A stretch of 64,000 bases of DNA from Haemonchus contortus (lineage: Eukaryota; Nematoda; Chromadorea; Rhabditida; Trichostrongylidae). The position numbers and the translations under genes were made by a program. The notes below the pieces were generated by a model that searched no databases, had not been told where the DNA came from, and saw nothing but the letters and a program-made list of their open reading frames with translations. Positions 1-13,300 of the stretch are shown here, piece after piece; the stretch's first letter is position 1; each line of letters opens with the position of its first letter. The stretch spans positions 34,738,151-34,802,150 of the forward strand of contig LS997564.1 of assembly GCA_000469685.2 (NCBI GenBank), given 5' to 3'.

Positions 1-997
1 GGACGGAAGGCTCAGGACCTGCCCTGAAGAGCTTCTGGTGAGAGGTGAGTTCCTTCTTCTATTTCTGGGTGGCACATCGATACGGGTGATCACGATGGCA
101 TCGATTTTTTGAGATTTTGGTGATTGTGCTGTGCCGCCCAGCCTGCATGCTTTTTTTTCCTTAATTTTGGTTTTTAAGATTTTTTTTTGGGCTTGGTGTC
201 GTGCCAAGGCCTTTAGTGACCCAAACGATCCATAGAAATAGGAAATTGTTAAGTCTTCAATCCCAGACCTTCGAAACGCACAGGAACTTCGAAATACTTT
301 CAAAAAAAAATTGCAGTTTTGTAAATTTAGGGCCCTTTGTCAGCGTTGAAAGGGCATTCGTTCATTTATTTGTTTATATTCTGTACTAGTATAGCTATAT
401 GCTGTCCAAAATGTCCTGAATAGACGGACCTATGTGAAGCTCAAATTCAGGGGAATTTATTCTTCCAGGTTCGAGCACAGACCACCACCAGACCAGAACA
501 GGATAGGTTTTTTGGCTTAGTTCAGCTTCATTCCGAAATGCTTCTCTAGATTCGGCTTTCATTCAGACTCATAAATGATTGAATGTGTATTCTCTCCAGA
601 TAATGTCATATGCTGCCAGTTTAGGTAAAAACCAGTGTTTTAACTCTCCTAGACGGCTCTCCCCAGAAAGGATGGAAGCTCGTTTGGTATGGGTATGGAT
701 TTGATTCCCTGATGTTACATGAGATAAACTTTCCCTTGGTATTTCGTCCGCTGAATCGCAGTTTGCCATACCTACGTTCCACTAATCCAAAGGATCGGAT
801 TAGCCAGTAGGTGACAGCTCAAGCTTATGGTAGCCCCTTGCAATTTTCCCGAGATTATTCCGAGCCCTGCTAATCTCGTTCTGTGCTTTGAAACTTGCAA
901 ACGCCTCTGAGAGATGAATAGGCCTTCACAAGAAGCTGACATGGAACAGTGGGGAGCTTAGTTGGGATACTTGCATTATCGTTCAAAAGATAGAGTT
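1..997. other. No gene recognised
   Basis: I see only short unsupported open frames here and no repeat family that recurs in the window. A few T-rich tracts occur near 150-190. Confidence 0.5.
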
Positions 998-1245
998 CTT
1001 GGCGTTGATCAGTCCTCCTTTGAGGATGCACTTCCATTCAGGATCGTGGTGGCGCTAAACACATCGTTGGAATGCGAAGGTGTTCCTTACAATGTCTTCC
1101 GGTTGCAAGTCGATGCACAGGTCTGTGCATTTATTCTCCCAGACCAGTCTGATGCCTGGTACCATTCAACCGACCTAGCAGAATGGAAGGCTCGATTGGC
1201 TTTGGCTGTTAAAAATCCGGGGTCCGATCCTCGAATCACACCTAT
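998..1245 (-). repeat. Decayed tRNA-derived SINE copy, reverse orientation
   Basis: Read on the plus strand this stretch follows the same order of blocks as the reverse-oriented SINE at 63715-64000: a GTTGATCA start, a CACTTCCATTC block, a TCTCCCAGACCAG block, a TGGTACCA block and a final GGAATGGAAGGC block. It is strongly diverged and no clear B box remains. A 108-codon open frame runs through it (962-1288), but it has no recognisable protein content and is explained by the repeat. The assignment rests on shared block order seen by eye. Confidence 0.5.
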
Positions 1246-1249
1246 GAAA

Positions 1250-3470
1250 ATGAGCCACTTTCCTTTTCTGCATTATGATATAAATTGATTCATACGACTT
1301 TCGACCACAAGCTCGAGCCCATTTTGTCATGCATTTTGAGAGGGGAGGGATTTTGAGAAAAAAGGCTGTGTAGGTCCCTTCGTTGTGATAATCTTCGCTA
1401 ACTCCTAATTACGTTGTGTAACCGCTTCTGGGTTGTGAGGGCCTCCCTTTGGTGTTTATGGAAACGCCCTAGATGGTTTGGCTCCTTTGTACATTTTCGC
1501 GGTGGTCTTAAGATTTTCCGTTAAGTTCCCATTATACTCAACAGAGTGGAATTCGTTATAACAATATCCCAGCCCATAAGCTGGACTTACCCAGCTCGAA
1601 CAGATACCTTGTTTCCTCTTAATTCCCTCATGTTATCATATAACGTCGGTAAGGTCACCTGCTTATTGAGATCCCAGTGAAAAGACTGTTTTGGAAGGGG
1701 GAGCAACGCTCTTTTTCAACATTGAACGTCAAAGCGCAGAGAAGAAGGAGTAGCCTGCTTTACTTATGCTTAGAGACGGTTCCTGGCCAAAGGAGTAGAG
1801 GCTCAGGAGAGTAGGACACCAAGGTGAGTGAGATTATTATTCAGTGCAAAAAGCTGGGCTTATTCACTCCGGTGCTCCTTCCCTTCTAAGGCCCAGAAAA
1901 ACTATTTCCACGGCTAAGAAACGTTTCTAAACAGTCGCGTGGTCAGATACCCCCTCTGTGCATCCCGAACGCTCATTTTTGGAAAATTTTTCTGATTGAG
2001 CGCTTGGGCGCACATTTCATCTCATTTCCAACAGCATCTTCACCTGGATCACTTTGAAACTGCTTTCGGTATAGCACAAGGGAAAGGCGTGGGAGGTTGG
2101 TGGTGCCTACTTGAGCGGAACTCTTTGTTGCAATCTTGTGGTATGGTTGGAACTCGAATGCAAGGAAACTGATGTTTCTTTGCCCCTGGTGCCATTTATA
2201 TCCCGATAATGCGGCGAATTTTTTGATTCTGCCCATGACCCCACGTCACCGATCTTCTGATGGGAGAATAGTGTTTAACCAGTAGAGAAAATGAACCGAC
2301 TGTTGATGAGGCTGGGGTCCAAAAGTGGCTAGGCAAAATATATCAAGGAGGGAGGTTGATTCTAGTAAACTTGAAGGTGCTTAGTTGCCGTAGTTGCTGA
2401 CTGTCGTCAAATTCACGGTACGGGAAGAAAATTCGGTTCTCTGGTGGTTGCTTGAAAATGGGACCGCGATACCATTTATCCAGAAGTGCGATATATTCTT
2501 TCGAACGTTTAGAAGAATTTGGCCATTCTTTTGTACTATTACAGCAGCCGTGTCCTTGTTCTCTAATGAAATCATTAGCTGCGTTCAGACTTTGCGATGA
2601 CAGCGCAGGCGCCCGGCATCCGTTGACTAATTTCCGTGTGCCCTGTATGAATGCCCATGGTCCGACTGTGTCTGCAAGTGAGTTTCTCTATACCTCACCC
2701 CTGCATATTTGGTATGGTGGAGGAAAATGGAACTTTGGAAGGTGTTGGTCGAGGTGAACTGAGATAGTGCTGACTTGCACTTGCCATGAGGGACATAGCT
2801 GATCACTGCAGGTGGCAGGTTGGACACAATTATTAGCTGGGATATCACTATAGCGGATGGATTAGCTCTAAGCAGTGTCCAAGTGCGAGTGTAGGTAAAT
2901 CTCGGCATTTTTCCTTTAGTTTTGAGGTTTACTTTTAAAGCTGTAGAACCGAGATAGCAACAAACTTATTAGGCTGAAGTTTCGGTGCCTTCACCTTCCT
3001 CGCAGCCTGGAAAGACAAAAGGCATTTGGAAAACCATCCGATCAAGCACTATGTCAATCTACAGAGAAAGTTCAGAAGGCGTGGACTAGGAAGTTGGAAG
3101 TTGTTAACTAACCTTTGGGACAGTCGACCTTCGGGGTCCACCGATAACCCTAAGCTGGTATGGCTGCGGTTTGGCTCTAAGATTCTATAGGAAGAATCTC
3201 GAAGCCATGCGAGCATTTAAAATTATCAAAACAAATATCTCAGAGAGTATACAGGTTCTCAGAGCCTATCCCATTGCTTTTATAGTCCTCGGTTTTCCGG
3301 CGCGTCTGTTAGAAGGCTGAACAGTATTCTGGTAGTATGAATGTCCAACTAGCGGTAACTAAACAAGCGAATCCTCAGGAACGTCGCCAGCACATTCAAA
3401 CACCGCCACTCGCATTATCAGAATATTTTCGAATGCCTTGAACGAACTTACTGAGCCATTGAGAAGACCA
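1250..3470. other. No gene recognised
   Basis: Short frames on both strands around 1973-2908 overlap each other and have no family signature, splice-site context or hydrophobic pattern I would trust. I found no tandem or inverted repeat. Confidence 0.45.
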
Positions 3471-3474
3471 CGTA

Positions 3475-3582
3475 TTGACGGTGGTCGATCGTTCACAATC
3501 CTCCTTACTATCTGACCAAGGAGGACTTCTCCTCTTCTTGGTCAGATAGTAAGAAGGGTCGTGAACGATCAACCACCGTCAA
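3475..3582. repeat. Long hairpin (inverted repeat), about 46-bp arms
   Basis: The left arm 3475-3520 and right arm 3537-3582 are reverse complements over about 46 bp with roughly five mismatches, separated by a 16-base loop. The arms begin TTGACGGTGGT and end ACTATCTGACCAAG. The structure could be a small foldback MITE or the stem of a transcribed hairpin RNA; the sequence alone does not decide. No target-site duplication is obvious. Confidence 0.75.
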
Positions 3583-4084
3583 TTCTTGGTCTGAGCTTTT
3601 CATGAGACAAGGTGGACGGTTTTCGTGCTTTTGCGAGTAATCCTAATCAAAAAAGGTGGTGAAACCCTTGGTTGTAATCCTGCTCTGGTCATTCAAGCCA
3701 AACTATACTGAAAAGAGCACATCCCCCTCTGACACTGCATCATCATCGGGTTCCATACATCCTGAGCACGTTGCCCTTCTAGTTAACCCCGATGGCACTA
3801 GTCTACTATATACTTGCCCCGCCAGTACTGATGAACCGATTACTAAAGCGTCAGAAGCAGTCAAGCGGTACCGAGGACCAAAGAAAACGCTATAAGCGTG
3901 CCTAGTCTCAGTACAGATAAGAACAACCACTAGTGCTTTTGAACTACGTCGCTAGTGTAGTGTTGAGCTTTTCCCAAGTTTCTATAATAGTTTATCAAAT
4001 CTTTATAGAAGGTACTTTGTGATCATAGTGTATCTAGGAGAGACTATGATAGCACGTCTTTCGGAAAGTCTTCGCTTTCTCCTC

Positions 4085-4885
4085 AGTGTTAATCTTACGC
4101 CGTCCGCTACTTTTGTAAACCGTCTCCACTTCCATCCATCTACGCCGTTTTCCGTCGCTGCTTTAGCGAGAGAAAGAGGTTCTTCTCCATCAGTTCCCAC
4201 CACTTCTCTTTTGGGACTCCTCATGGTCGTCTTTGTTGAACCTCGAATTATACTGCCTCGCTTTTTGGATAATTTCGTTGTCTTCACACTTCGTAGTGTA
4301 CCATCGTAGACGATGCTCCCTAATATTCATCTGGACAGGAAGTGTTCGCATGCATGCCCTCAAGTCTTCGTTTCTAATCATGTCGAATCCACAGACCCAT
4401 CTGAACATCTTGATTCCAACGAAGTGAATCTGCCTTTCATAATTGTTCGCCAGCATCGCACTACTTCTACGGACCAGCATTCGCTGACGTAGAGCATCGT
4501 GGGCTTTACCGATATCCGGTAAACCATTCCTTAAAGCTTCCTGGAGCACCGTCGGTCGCCAAGAATACCAATGGACTCTCTTAACTCCCATTCATGCCGC
4601 TTTATTGGGGCTTTTACAACCTGGTCCACGTTACCATTAGCAGCTAGGCCATCCTCAGATATCGTAGATCCTGTACTCTTTCGATGGCTCCATCTAGACC
4701 ACCTACGACTGAGTTGGTGCACTCCGCGAAGCTGAGAAACTCGGTCATCTCACCGTGCAACCTGAGCTCATTCTTGCCAGCACTTTCTTCCACTTACAGT
4801 TTTTGCAGTTTTTCTGGAGTTCTTCGCTCTCAACTATCAGAGGGTGTCATCAGCGTGGAGAACAGTCTCCCACTGGTCCGTTTAT
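4085..4885 (-). mobile_element. RTE-type non-LTR retrotransposon relic (C-terminal RT region)
   Basis: Minus-strand frames carry, in order, decayed matches to the C-terminal part of a nematode RTE-like reverse transcriptase. There is a region equivalent to the active-site neighbourhood (about 4885-4700), then a stretch resembling the post-RT domain with the words MFRWVCGFDMIRNEDLRACM and LRWYTTK, then a tail resembling PKKRW...KWRRLT near the 3' end. The same blocks in the same order occur in the better preserved relic at 45586-46453. The protein is broken across several frames with stops, so it is not functional. Confidence 0.7.
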
Positions 4886-5559
4886 GTATAGATGAGGTCC
4901 AGAACGACTAACCTGTGTAGCAGGGCAGGATCTACGCTTCTCTCTACGCTTCCCCATCCGTTGTGAACCTCTCTGGCATGAAACCGAACTGCTTCTGTGG
5001 GGCTGTGCCAAGCTCTCTGTAGCTCTTCTTCATACTACCAGTAAAAAGTGAGCTCATTTGGATCTAGTTTGACTTGAGCAGAAGACTATGGTAGGACTGT
5101 GATAGAAATGTCTTTGAATGATCTCCTTTCCCTCTACAATGTTGTTTATTTGTTCACAAACGCTGGTCTCTGACTTGTGGGTTTTCCCTACTTTTTTCAT
5201 TGCAGAAGGTATAAACCCTCATACACAATATGGGCTTGTTATTGTTTGGAGCAGGAATGACGCTTTCCCGTTTTTTACCGTAATTACGAGGGGAACTGAA
5301 CGCGAGTAACGCAAAGGCAGAGGCACTTCGCCAATTCCACAGTTCAAAAGTTCTTCCTTGATGGATCAAGCCAGCGAGTTGTGTAGTACTTCGCGGTCTC
5401 GTTACCTCTGATACCACTTGTTCAAATCAGGTGAGCACTGGATTGGATTCACGATTCTGATGGAACAAGAATGCATGGCTCACCCTGTACTGAGAGTACT
5501 TGCTGTTCAGTAGAGCACTCCTGAGCGCAGTTTAACCATAAATAGCTAAATAAAGTGGA

Positions 5560-5765
5560 TAAGTGGGCGGAGATGGGTAGTGGCAAGTGGCGCACTATCT
5601 CACATGCACGGACAGGGGTTCGAATCCCGGATCGATGTCCGCCTAGGCCAACAAGCCTTCCATCCTCCAGGGCTCGGTGAATTGGTACCAGACTCGTCTG
5701 GGAGGATAAAGGTATTGACTTGTACATTTTTGCGCTTACCCATTCCCAGCATTAGGGTGTCTTCT
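5560..5765 (+). repeat. tRNA-derived SINE copy
   Basis: A perfect RNA polymerase III B box (GGTTCGAATCC, 5617-5627) follows a partly eroded A-box region (GTGGCAAGTGGCGCAC). Downstream are the family blocks GCCTTCCATCC, GAATTGGTACCAGACTCGTC and GGGAGGATAAAGG, shared with the fuller copy at 51798-52140. The 3' part of the family is missing or diverged. It is not a tRNA gene, because there is no acceptor stem or CCA-proximal pairing. Confidence 0.75.
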
Positions 5766-5769
5766 TCAA

Positions 5770-6916
5770 AAGTTTAAAATCAAGAATTTAAAATTTTAAA
5801 AAATTCCAAAGTGTTTTTGGCTTGAATTCTCCAGCCTTTGCTTGTAAATGGTTGAAAAACCTCTCCCTCAGTTCTGGCGCAATGGTTAGTGGTTTTAGGG
5901 TGGCCCTGAAGTTAGGACTCATGATACTTGTTCCATTGCTGACTCTAATGTGACGAACTTTCAATCACTTTTTCCGCCTCTTTGCCTCTTTCAATGAATA
6001 CTGTGGCTCCATCAATCACTTCGAACAGCAATGCAAGACCTCTCAAAAAATATTTGAAGCATATTGAAATGGGCATGCGGGGTTCGGTTGTTCAAGGGCC
6101 ATTGAACAATTTGGCACTGCAACGCAATGGGCGTGGCTCCGCACGCTGCGCTGCGGTGCGTTGCCATGACGTCATTCCCACGCTTCGCGTACGCCAACGC
6201 GCAACATCCCCCTTTCTTCCTTATTTTTGTCACCAGCTTCAATATAAGCTTTATCATCTCATGCCACTTTTGTAATTTTCTTTTTGCCAATATTGTTGAG
6301 AGGAACTGCTGAACTACATCAGCCTGAGAAGTAGGATTTCTCTGTTTACGGTTGTTTACTACCTGCAACAATCTCTAGCCTAGCACATATGTCAGCGCTC
6401 TCAGAAGTTATACAACGTTAGTGCACCCAACACTCCACCAATTTCCGAGCCTTACTATCATTTTTACTACGCAAAGTTAATTTATTAGACTTCAACTACA
6501 TGAATAATGCTCAGCAAGCTCGTGTAAGGTGGTGCGCCGTATCGCGTATCTAGTCAAAGAATCGTACCCAGACTGCGCTTATCTTGTCGTCCACCCACAG
6601 CCAGAATCCCTTAAGTTCGTGGAAGACGTAAAAATCACCTAAGACACTTGTTCATGGACCACTGAGCCTAGCTTTTTCGATGCGAGTTCACAGCCCAAAC
6701 TTTTCTAAAATCCTGAGAGAATCCTACAGCAGTATGCGTAATGGTCACTTCAGAGGGGAAAATATTTAGAGGACGCCCAAATTTTTACCATCTGGAGGAT
6801 CTATTATAGTGTACTCTCTACATTGATATGAAGGCAATTTAACAATAAAACCCAAAAACGTTTTCTCAACTCCTCTCTATCAAAAATCCAGGTCGAGCTT
6901 AGTCATGCACAAAAAA
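5770..6916. other. Non-coding stretch with a CpG-rich patch and CRE-like palindrome
   Basis: No gene is recognised. A patch at about 6125-6210 is unusually rich in CpG and GCG words, and contains a TGACGTCA palindrome at 6167-6174. This is the same octamer found upstream of the Ran gene at 8376-8383. Open frames on both strands through the patch (6012-6371) are shadows of its composition. Confidence 0.45.
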
Positions 6917-6922
6917 TTTATT
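6917..6922 (-). terminator. Poly(A) signal of the Ran gene
   Basis: On the minus strand this reads AATAAA, about 220 bases beyond the Ran stop codon, a normal distance for a worm 3' UTR. No cleavage site can be seen directly. Confidence 0.55.
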
Positions 6923-7143
6923 TCATTAACCGCTAGTCAAGCTATAATAAGAACAACGATTCGAATTTGCACAAAAAATGAAGAGAAATACACGTGGCTG
7001 AAAACGTAAAAACAATTGAACAAACTTCGCTGACAACAAATTGATCAAAATTAACATGGCCACCGGTTAGCATAGGGCCTGACCAACCATCGAAAGAATC
7101 GAATATCGATTAGAGCAAAATCTACACACAGTGCGGTTCTGGT

Positions 7144-8134
<991 letters not shown>

Positions 8135-8375
8135 CTGAACAAAGCGTTGTGTTGACATCGATTACGTTACAGAGTCCACCACAGGCGAACAACAATCGAA
8201 ACAGACGTCTCAAAATCAGCCGACTCCAGCCAAAACAAAGATGCTCCCGAACAACTAACCTTAGATAAACTTGCTGGAAAAAGGACAAGCTAATGCTGTT
8301 TAGTTCAGCCTGCAAAATGGAAGCCAAAATGTTGACGTAGAGGATGCATCAGATATCAATATATACCCCGGGAGG

Positions 8376-8383
8376 TGACGTCA
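8376..8383. promoter_or_regulatory. CRE-like palindrome upstream of Ran
   Basis: TGACGTCA, the full ATF/CREB consensus, lies about 240 bases upstream of the Ran start. GC-box-like GGGGCGGAG words follow at 8391, and a TACGTCA half-site and GGGGCGGGGC lie near 8474-8505. These are promoter-type signals by pattern only; binding is inferred. Confidence 0.4.
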
Positions 8384-8941
8384 CAGTAAAGGGGCGGAGA
8401 TACCGGTGCTCACAATACTCGCCAGAACGTTTCGCAACGAACATACGGTGATGACTCATCGATTGCACATGACTACGTCACAGGCACAAGTGCAAAAGGG
8501 GCGGGGCGTCCACAAAGGGGTGGGCCATTTGAGCGCAGGGGTGGGGCACATGCGAACAATCTGTCATCAGTAGAACAATCTTCATGGCAGGGAAAATGAG
8601 CAGGATCTCATCGGGATAGCCGGATAATATTCGGAGGGCGTCACTCGTTTCTTGCAGAATGAAACAAAACAAAAGACGAGAACACGTTTCTGTTTACTTT
8701 TATTCAACTAATATATTACAATCGATGTAATATTTATGGCGCAATGTTAGTAGAAAAGCATGATGACGAAGTAAAGATGGAGAACTCTCAAGTAAAATAA
8801 AAGGAATTGGTTGAATTTTTCTACTAACCGAATCCCAGCGCTGTTCATACGATTTCTCACTTGAATCAGGAATCCGAACCAAATACATAACGGATTTTTT
8901 GAACGTTTTTGAGATAGTGATGTTTCGAATATGCACATTCG

Positions 8942-9361
8942 CTAGTCAAACGCCCAAATAGAGCTATCCACTATCCTTCCTTGCCTCATAATTTTGTGTT
9001 GCTGAGCAATCGATTTGGATAACAGGCAAGAACCTAAAGAAAGAAAAGAGGCAAGAAAGAATGTTGCCGAGTGAGAAATGATGAAATCGTAAAATTGTCG
9101 ATTGAACGTTCGATAACCGGCAGAATTCTCGAAATTTCCAGACCCAAAAGGTAACTTCACGATATTACCATCACAAAGTAGTTTTCTACTGAGCAAGTAA
9201 AAAAGGTACCAAACAAAAATAAAGAAGGCACTAAATGAACTGAGCAAGACTGGATGAGAAAGGCCGCACACGGCGTGCAGCCAAAGCAGAGTGATTGAGC
9301 GCCAATAAGACGATTTCGAATTGAATACTGCGTAGCAGCCCACGCCAAACATCATCGCCAA
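8942..9361 (-). CDS. Unassigned small membrane-type ORF (139 codons)
   Basis: I do not recognise this protein. The minus-strand frame is open from an ATG at 9361 to a stop at 8942. Its product is rich in hydrophobic and aromatic residues. A first stretch (about residues 20-58, SITLLWLHAVCG then VLLSSFSAFFIFVWYLFYLL) could span the membrane twice, and a second (SATFFLASFLSLGSCLL) near residue 105 could span it again. An alternative model removes an in-frame GTAATA...TTTAG intron of about 144 bases after LLCDG. It lies on the same strand as Ran with about 800 bases between them. No family motif supports function, and it may be a chance frame in AT-rich DNA. Confidence 0.3.
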   Translation of the reverse strand: MAMMFGVGCYAVFNSKSSYWRSITLLWLHAVCGLSHPVLLSSFSAFFIFVWYLFYLLSRKLLCDGNIVKLPFGSGNFENSAGYRTFNRQFYDFIISHSATFFLASFLSLGSCLLSKSIAQQHKIMRQGRIVDSSIWAFD

Positions 9362-9364
9362 CGT

Positions 9365-10340
9365 TGAACGGGTTCCACGCAGTTTTGTCGGTTTTTGGCA
9401 AATGTTCAGCTGATTGAAGGGCAGGGCGCGTATTTTTTCTTGCAGGATTTTATGGTCCGTTCTGTATGGCTGATTATTTTGGATGTCCCATGCAAGTTTA
9501 TCGGTTTGGGTTCTGTCTGAATAACCGGGTCCTACGAGAAATCAGCCTATGTGTAGGTTGCGATGGACGGTCAAATGTTTTGGATTGACTGGCTAGACTT
9601 TGCTATTCAGCTTTATTTACCATGTGAAAAGACCTTACTTGTGATCTCTGCTAGCATTAAGGCTTTGGGCAAGGGGTTAGCCGAGCATTTTTTAATGGAC
9701 GGTACATAGGATACGTTATCAATCCAAGATCTAGACAAGTCAGGTCTAAAAGGGTACACTATAAACTAGGAGCCAGAAGAGCTTGGATAGTGTTTACCAG
9801 CTAGTTGTTTACCCATTCGTTCGATGATTGACGAACCTTTTGAGGCTGGTATGTTACCTCTCTGATAATTGATGTTGTTTTGCTTGAATTCACGAAGTTG
9901 CTATTAAAACCTCATATACTAACGTTTCGGCGATATCGCCTTCCTCATGGCCTGAGATGGATCGAATTAATTCGTGGATATTAGATTAAAGGTTTCCACA
10001 ACCTTACGGAAGTTCGAGACCCCCGGCCCCCGGGCAGCATGTAACCTAAAGAAGCGGCACTTATCGCCTGATAATTGGGTACCTTAAACTCCCAGCCTCT
10101 TTTTGATGAATAAGTGAGGAATTTAAGATTAGCAGGTGTAATAGTCGAATAGGGGAACTGTGGTTTTTGTTGAAGAAGCCAAAGTTCTTATGATGGCAAA
10201 TAGGAAAGGAAGTTTTTCCTTATTCGGTCTTAATGTGACCACAAGAATGCATAAGGTCCCGATAGCTGTGTTTGTTTTGCCATTTCGGTTTATCACGCAT
10301 GTTTTGTCAGTAAAACGAATACTTCGATGAATAAATTTGG
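9365..10340. other. Intergenic stretch before dyskerin
   Basis: No gene or repeat is recognised. It forms most of the spacer between the divergent Ran and dyskerin genes and presumably holds the dyskerin promoter, but I see no clear element. Confidence 0.45.
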
Positions 10341-10353
10341 TTTCAGGATCGCG

Positions 10354-13300
10354 ATGGGTAAAAAAGATAAACACATCAAGGTGGATGTTGGTGTAAGTTA
10401 CTCACGTCTTTTATTTTGTTGCAACTCTCATTTCCTAAGCTTTAATTTTTGCTCTTCTTTTTTGAAAGTTAATGCTACTCCCATGGCGGCTCAACTTATA
10501 ATCGAAGTTCCCTCCCTCTAGGGTTTGTAAAGGTTAATTTGTGAAAAGAGTCGGAAAGAGAATTCAGAAACTGTGCTGAGTAATTTAACCCACTTCCCAA
10601 AGACTTTTTTTGAGTTTTCAATAGATGCATGATAAGCTCAAACGTTTCTTTGAATCTGCTAAAATTACTGATTCGAGTCTCAAGGTGTCTGTGTCCATCC
10701 TGTTGCGAATCTCTGGTCATCTACTTTCAAGAAATGAAAAATGTAGAAAGAATTAAATTATTTTCGGAGAAATAGTAAAAGACATGAATAACTCCCGAAG
10801 TTGTGGAAACGTTCTGGGTTCAAGGAACATAATAATGGGGAGAAGAAGTTAATATTCTTCCTGTATAAAATTTTTGTTTTTGCTTTTATCCTTGTTATTA
10901 AATTTCAACGGTGTTTAGGAGGAGCAGGAGAAAGGCACCTTTCACCTCAAGCCATCCACCGCTGAACCGAGTCTAAAATCTCAAGAATGGCCACTATTGT
11001 TGAAGGTTTCTTTTCTTCTCTTTTATTTTTAGTTTTTTTGGGATTTCGCCAGTGTTTTTTTTGCTAATACAATTTTTTTCAGAATTTTGACAACATGAAC
11101 GTACGAACCAACCACTATACTCCCCTTCCGGAAGGGTGTTCCCCCTTGAAAAGGGAAATCAGGAACTATATCTCGTCTGGCTTTTTCAACTTGGACAAAC
11201 CGGCGAATCCGTCGTCACATGAGGTTGTGGCGTGGATCAAACGCATTCTTCGGGTTGAAAAAACTGGTCACAGTGGCACTCTAGATCCTAAGGTTTGATT
11301 TATGTTGTTCTCGAGTAATTGCTCGTTCGGATAGATAGTATTTCTCCTAATGAACAATTTCAGGTGTCTGGATGTCTTATAGTGTGTATCGATCGTACGA
11401 CTCGATTAGCAAAATCTCAACAAGGGGCTGGAAAAGAATATGTGGCTATTTTCAAGCTTCATAATGCTGTAGAAAGCGAGAAGAAGATAAAACAAGCCTT
11501 AGAGAAGGTGTGTTCATTGTACATTTGTTGAAGCTGTTTTTATTTTCTTTTTGTGTACATATCACAGTAGGCGTCCATGAGTCCTGAAAGTAATTGTTTT
11601 CAGTTAACCGGCGCTCTCTTTCAACGTCCTCCTTTGATCTCAGCAGTAAAGCGCCAGTTACGAGTTAGAACAATCTATGAGAACAAGCTTTTGGAATATG
11701 ATAAAGAGCAACAGATGGGGATCTTCTGGTGCGTTTGGAAGTTTCTTTCATAGTCAGGCTTGAGTTTAGTAATGGCCCTTTCTTGTATGGGGTCGCTTCA
11801 GCAAACTTTTCACTAAGGATATTTACCGGAAATGTTAAAAGTTCGAGGAACGTTTTGATTATTTCCTAACCCATAATGTGATTCAACATCTGGTTCAACA
11901 TCTTGTTTCTTATTTATGCCGCTCCTCGAGATCTGTTCCGCTCGTTGTCCGCTCGTTGTTTGTTTTATTATCCCATGGGCGAAGGGTCTTTTACGAAGTG
12001 GCCTCCGAAAAAGTTCGTATTGATCTTACTGAGTTGCCCGGCCTTTCTTGTGGAGCCTCTTAATGAACTGTGCAGCTACGAAATTTGGCTGTGTAAGCGC
12101 GCCTCACAATCATGGGGAGCTCTTAACCTTATGATCAACCTGATCGCTATGATTCTCTTTGCATCTGATCGTTATTTTTCTTCCCTCCAAACAATCTGAA
12201 TTTTATATACTTTTGTTAGTTTCTCTATATACAGCTGCTATTTGAAGCTTCTTGCTAGTCGTACTTTTCTAGGGTCAAATGTGAATCGGGAACATACGTG
12301 AGAACGATATGTGTACACCTTGGTCTTTTGCTTGGAGTGGGTGCACAAATGCAAGAGCTACGAAGGAACAGGTTTGTAACACTTACAATTTGTTATTCTT
12401 ATCTGAATCTGTTACTGCTTCCCTTTTTTCATAAAGGAATTAATAGGTCTGGAATTACTGACGAACATGACCAGCTCGTCACAATGCACGACATTTTAGA
12501 CGCCCAGTATGTTTTGGACCATCATAAGGTAGCGTTCCATCTCAACTTTTCTTACATATTTACTAAGCTAACCTTGTATGAAGCCTGTCGACTTAAATTG
12601 TTAAAATTTCTATTTTTTGTTGTTAAGGATGAAACCTATATGCGGCGAATAGTTCGACCATTGGAAGCATTACTCGTTGAACATAAGAGGATAATAGTCA
12701 AGGACTCCTCAGTAAGTCGAAATATCGTAATTCTCATCGCACTTACTCCGAGCTTACTGCTTCAGGTAAATGCGATTTGTTACGGAGCTAAGATACTTCT
12801 TCCTGGTGTTTTACGCTATGACGACGGTATCGAAGTTGGTCAAGAGATCGTTATCGTCACAACCAAGGGAGAAGCAATTTGCATCGGTACGTTTTATTTT
12901 CAAGTCCAGAATAATTGAGCATGTCGCTCTCTGTGTCGACCTGTAGGGTTACTTGCTTGGCCAGTTTGGCATTTCTTTTCCATGTCGACCGTGCGAAAAA
13001 AAAACTGCAAGTTGTTTATCGTTTATAGATAATTTAATGTCCTGATTGTGACGGTGTTCTGCACCACAATCCCTCATTTAAATGATGAGGAAATCGGCTT
13101 GAGAAAAGTAGCATTTATTGCAAAGTGGGTATAGGTAGGTTTTATTCAATCTTGTCCATTCCCTTTTTGACTTCTTGTATCTGAGCTTGGCCCAACGTTC
13201 AACTAATCTAAGTCAAATAGCAATTCGCACATTTCAAGGCTGTAGGAAGGATGATCTACAATATATGTGAGGGCTGGAGAAAATTGGATCAGGGTGATTC

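Noticed and set aside
1973..2908. Several 60-100 codon frames as small genes
   Set aside because: They overlap on opposite strands and none shows conserved-looking composition or splice structure.
5601..5640. True tRNA gene at the second B box
   Set aside because: The A box is eroded and the downstream sequence is the SINE body.
6012..6371. 119-codon minus frame
   Set aside because: Overlapping open frames on both strands are explained by the skewed CpG-rich composition.
11729..12272. snoRNA in dyskerin intron 5
   Set aside because: Box-like words (ATGATCA, CTGAT) occur, but no convincing C/D or H/ACA fold could be made by eye.
12298..12918. 206-codon plus frame as an independent gene
   Set aside because: It is dyskerin exons 6-9 read through their introns.
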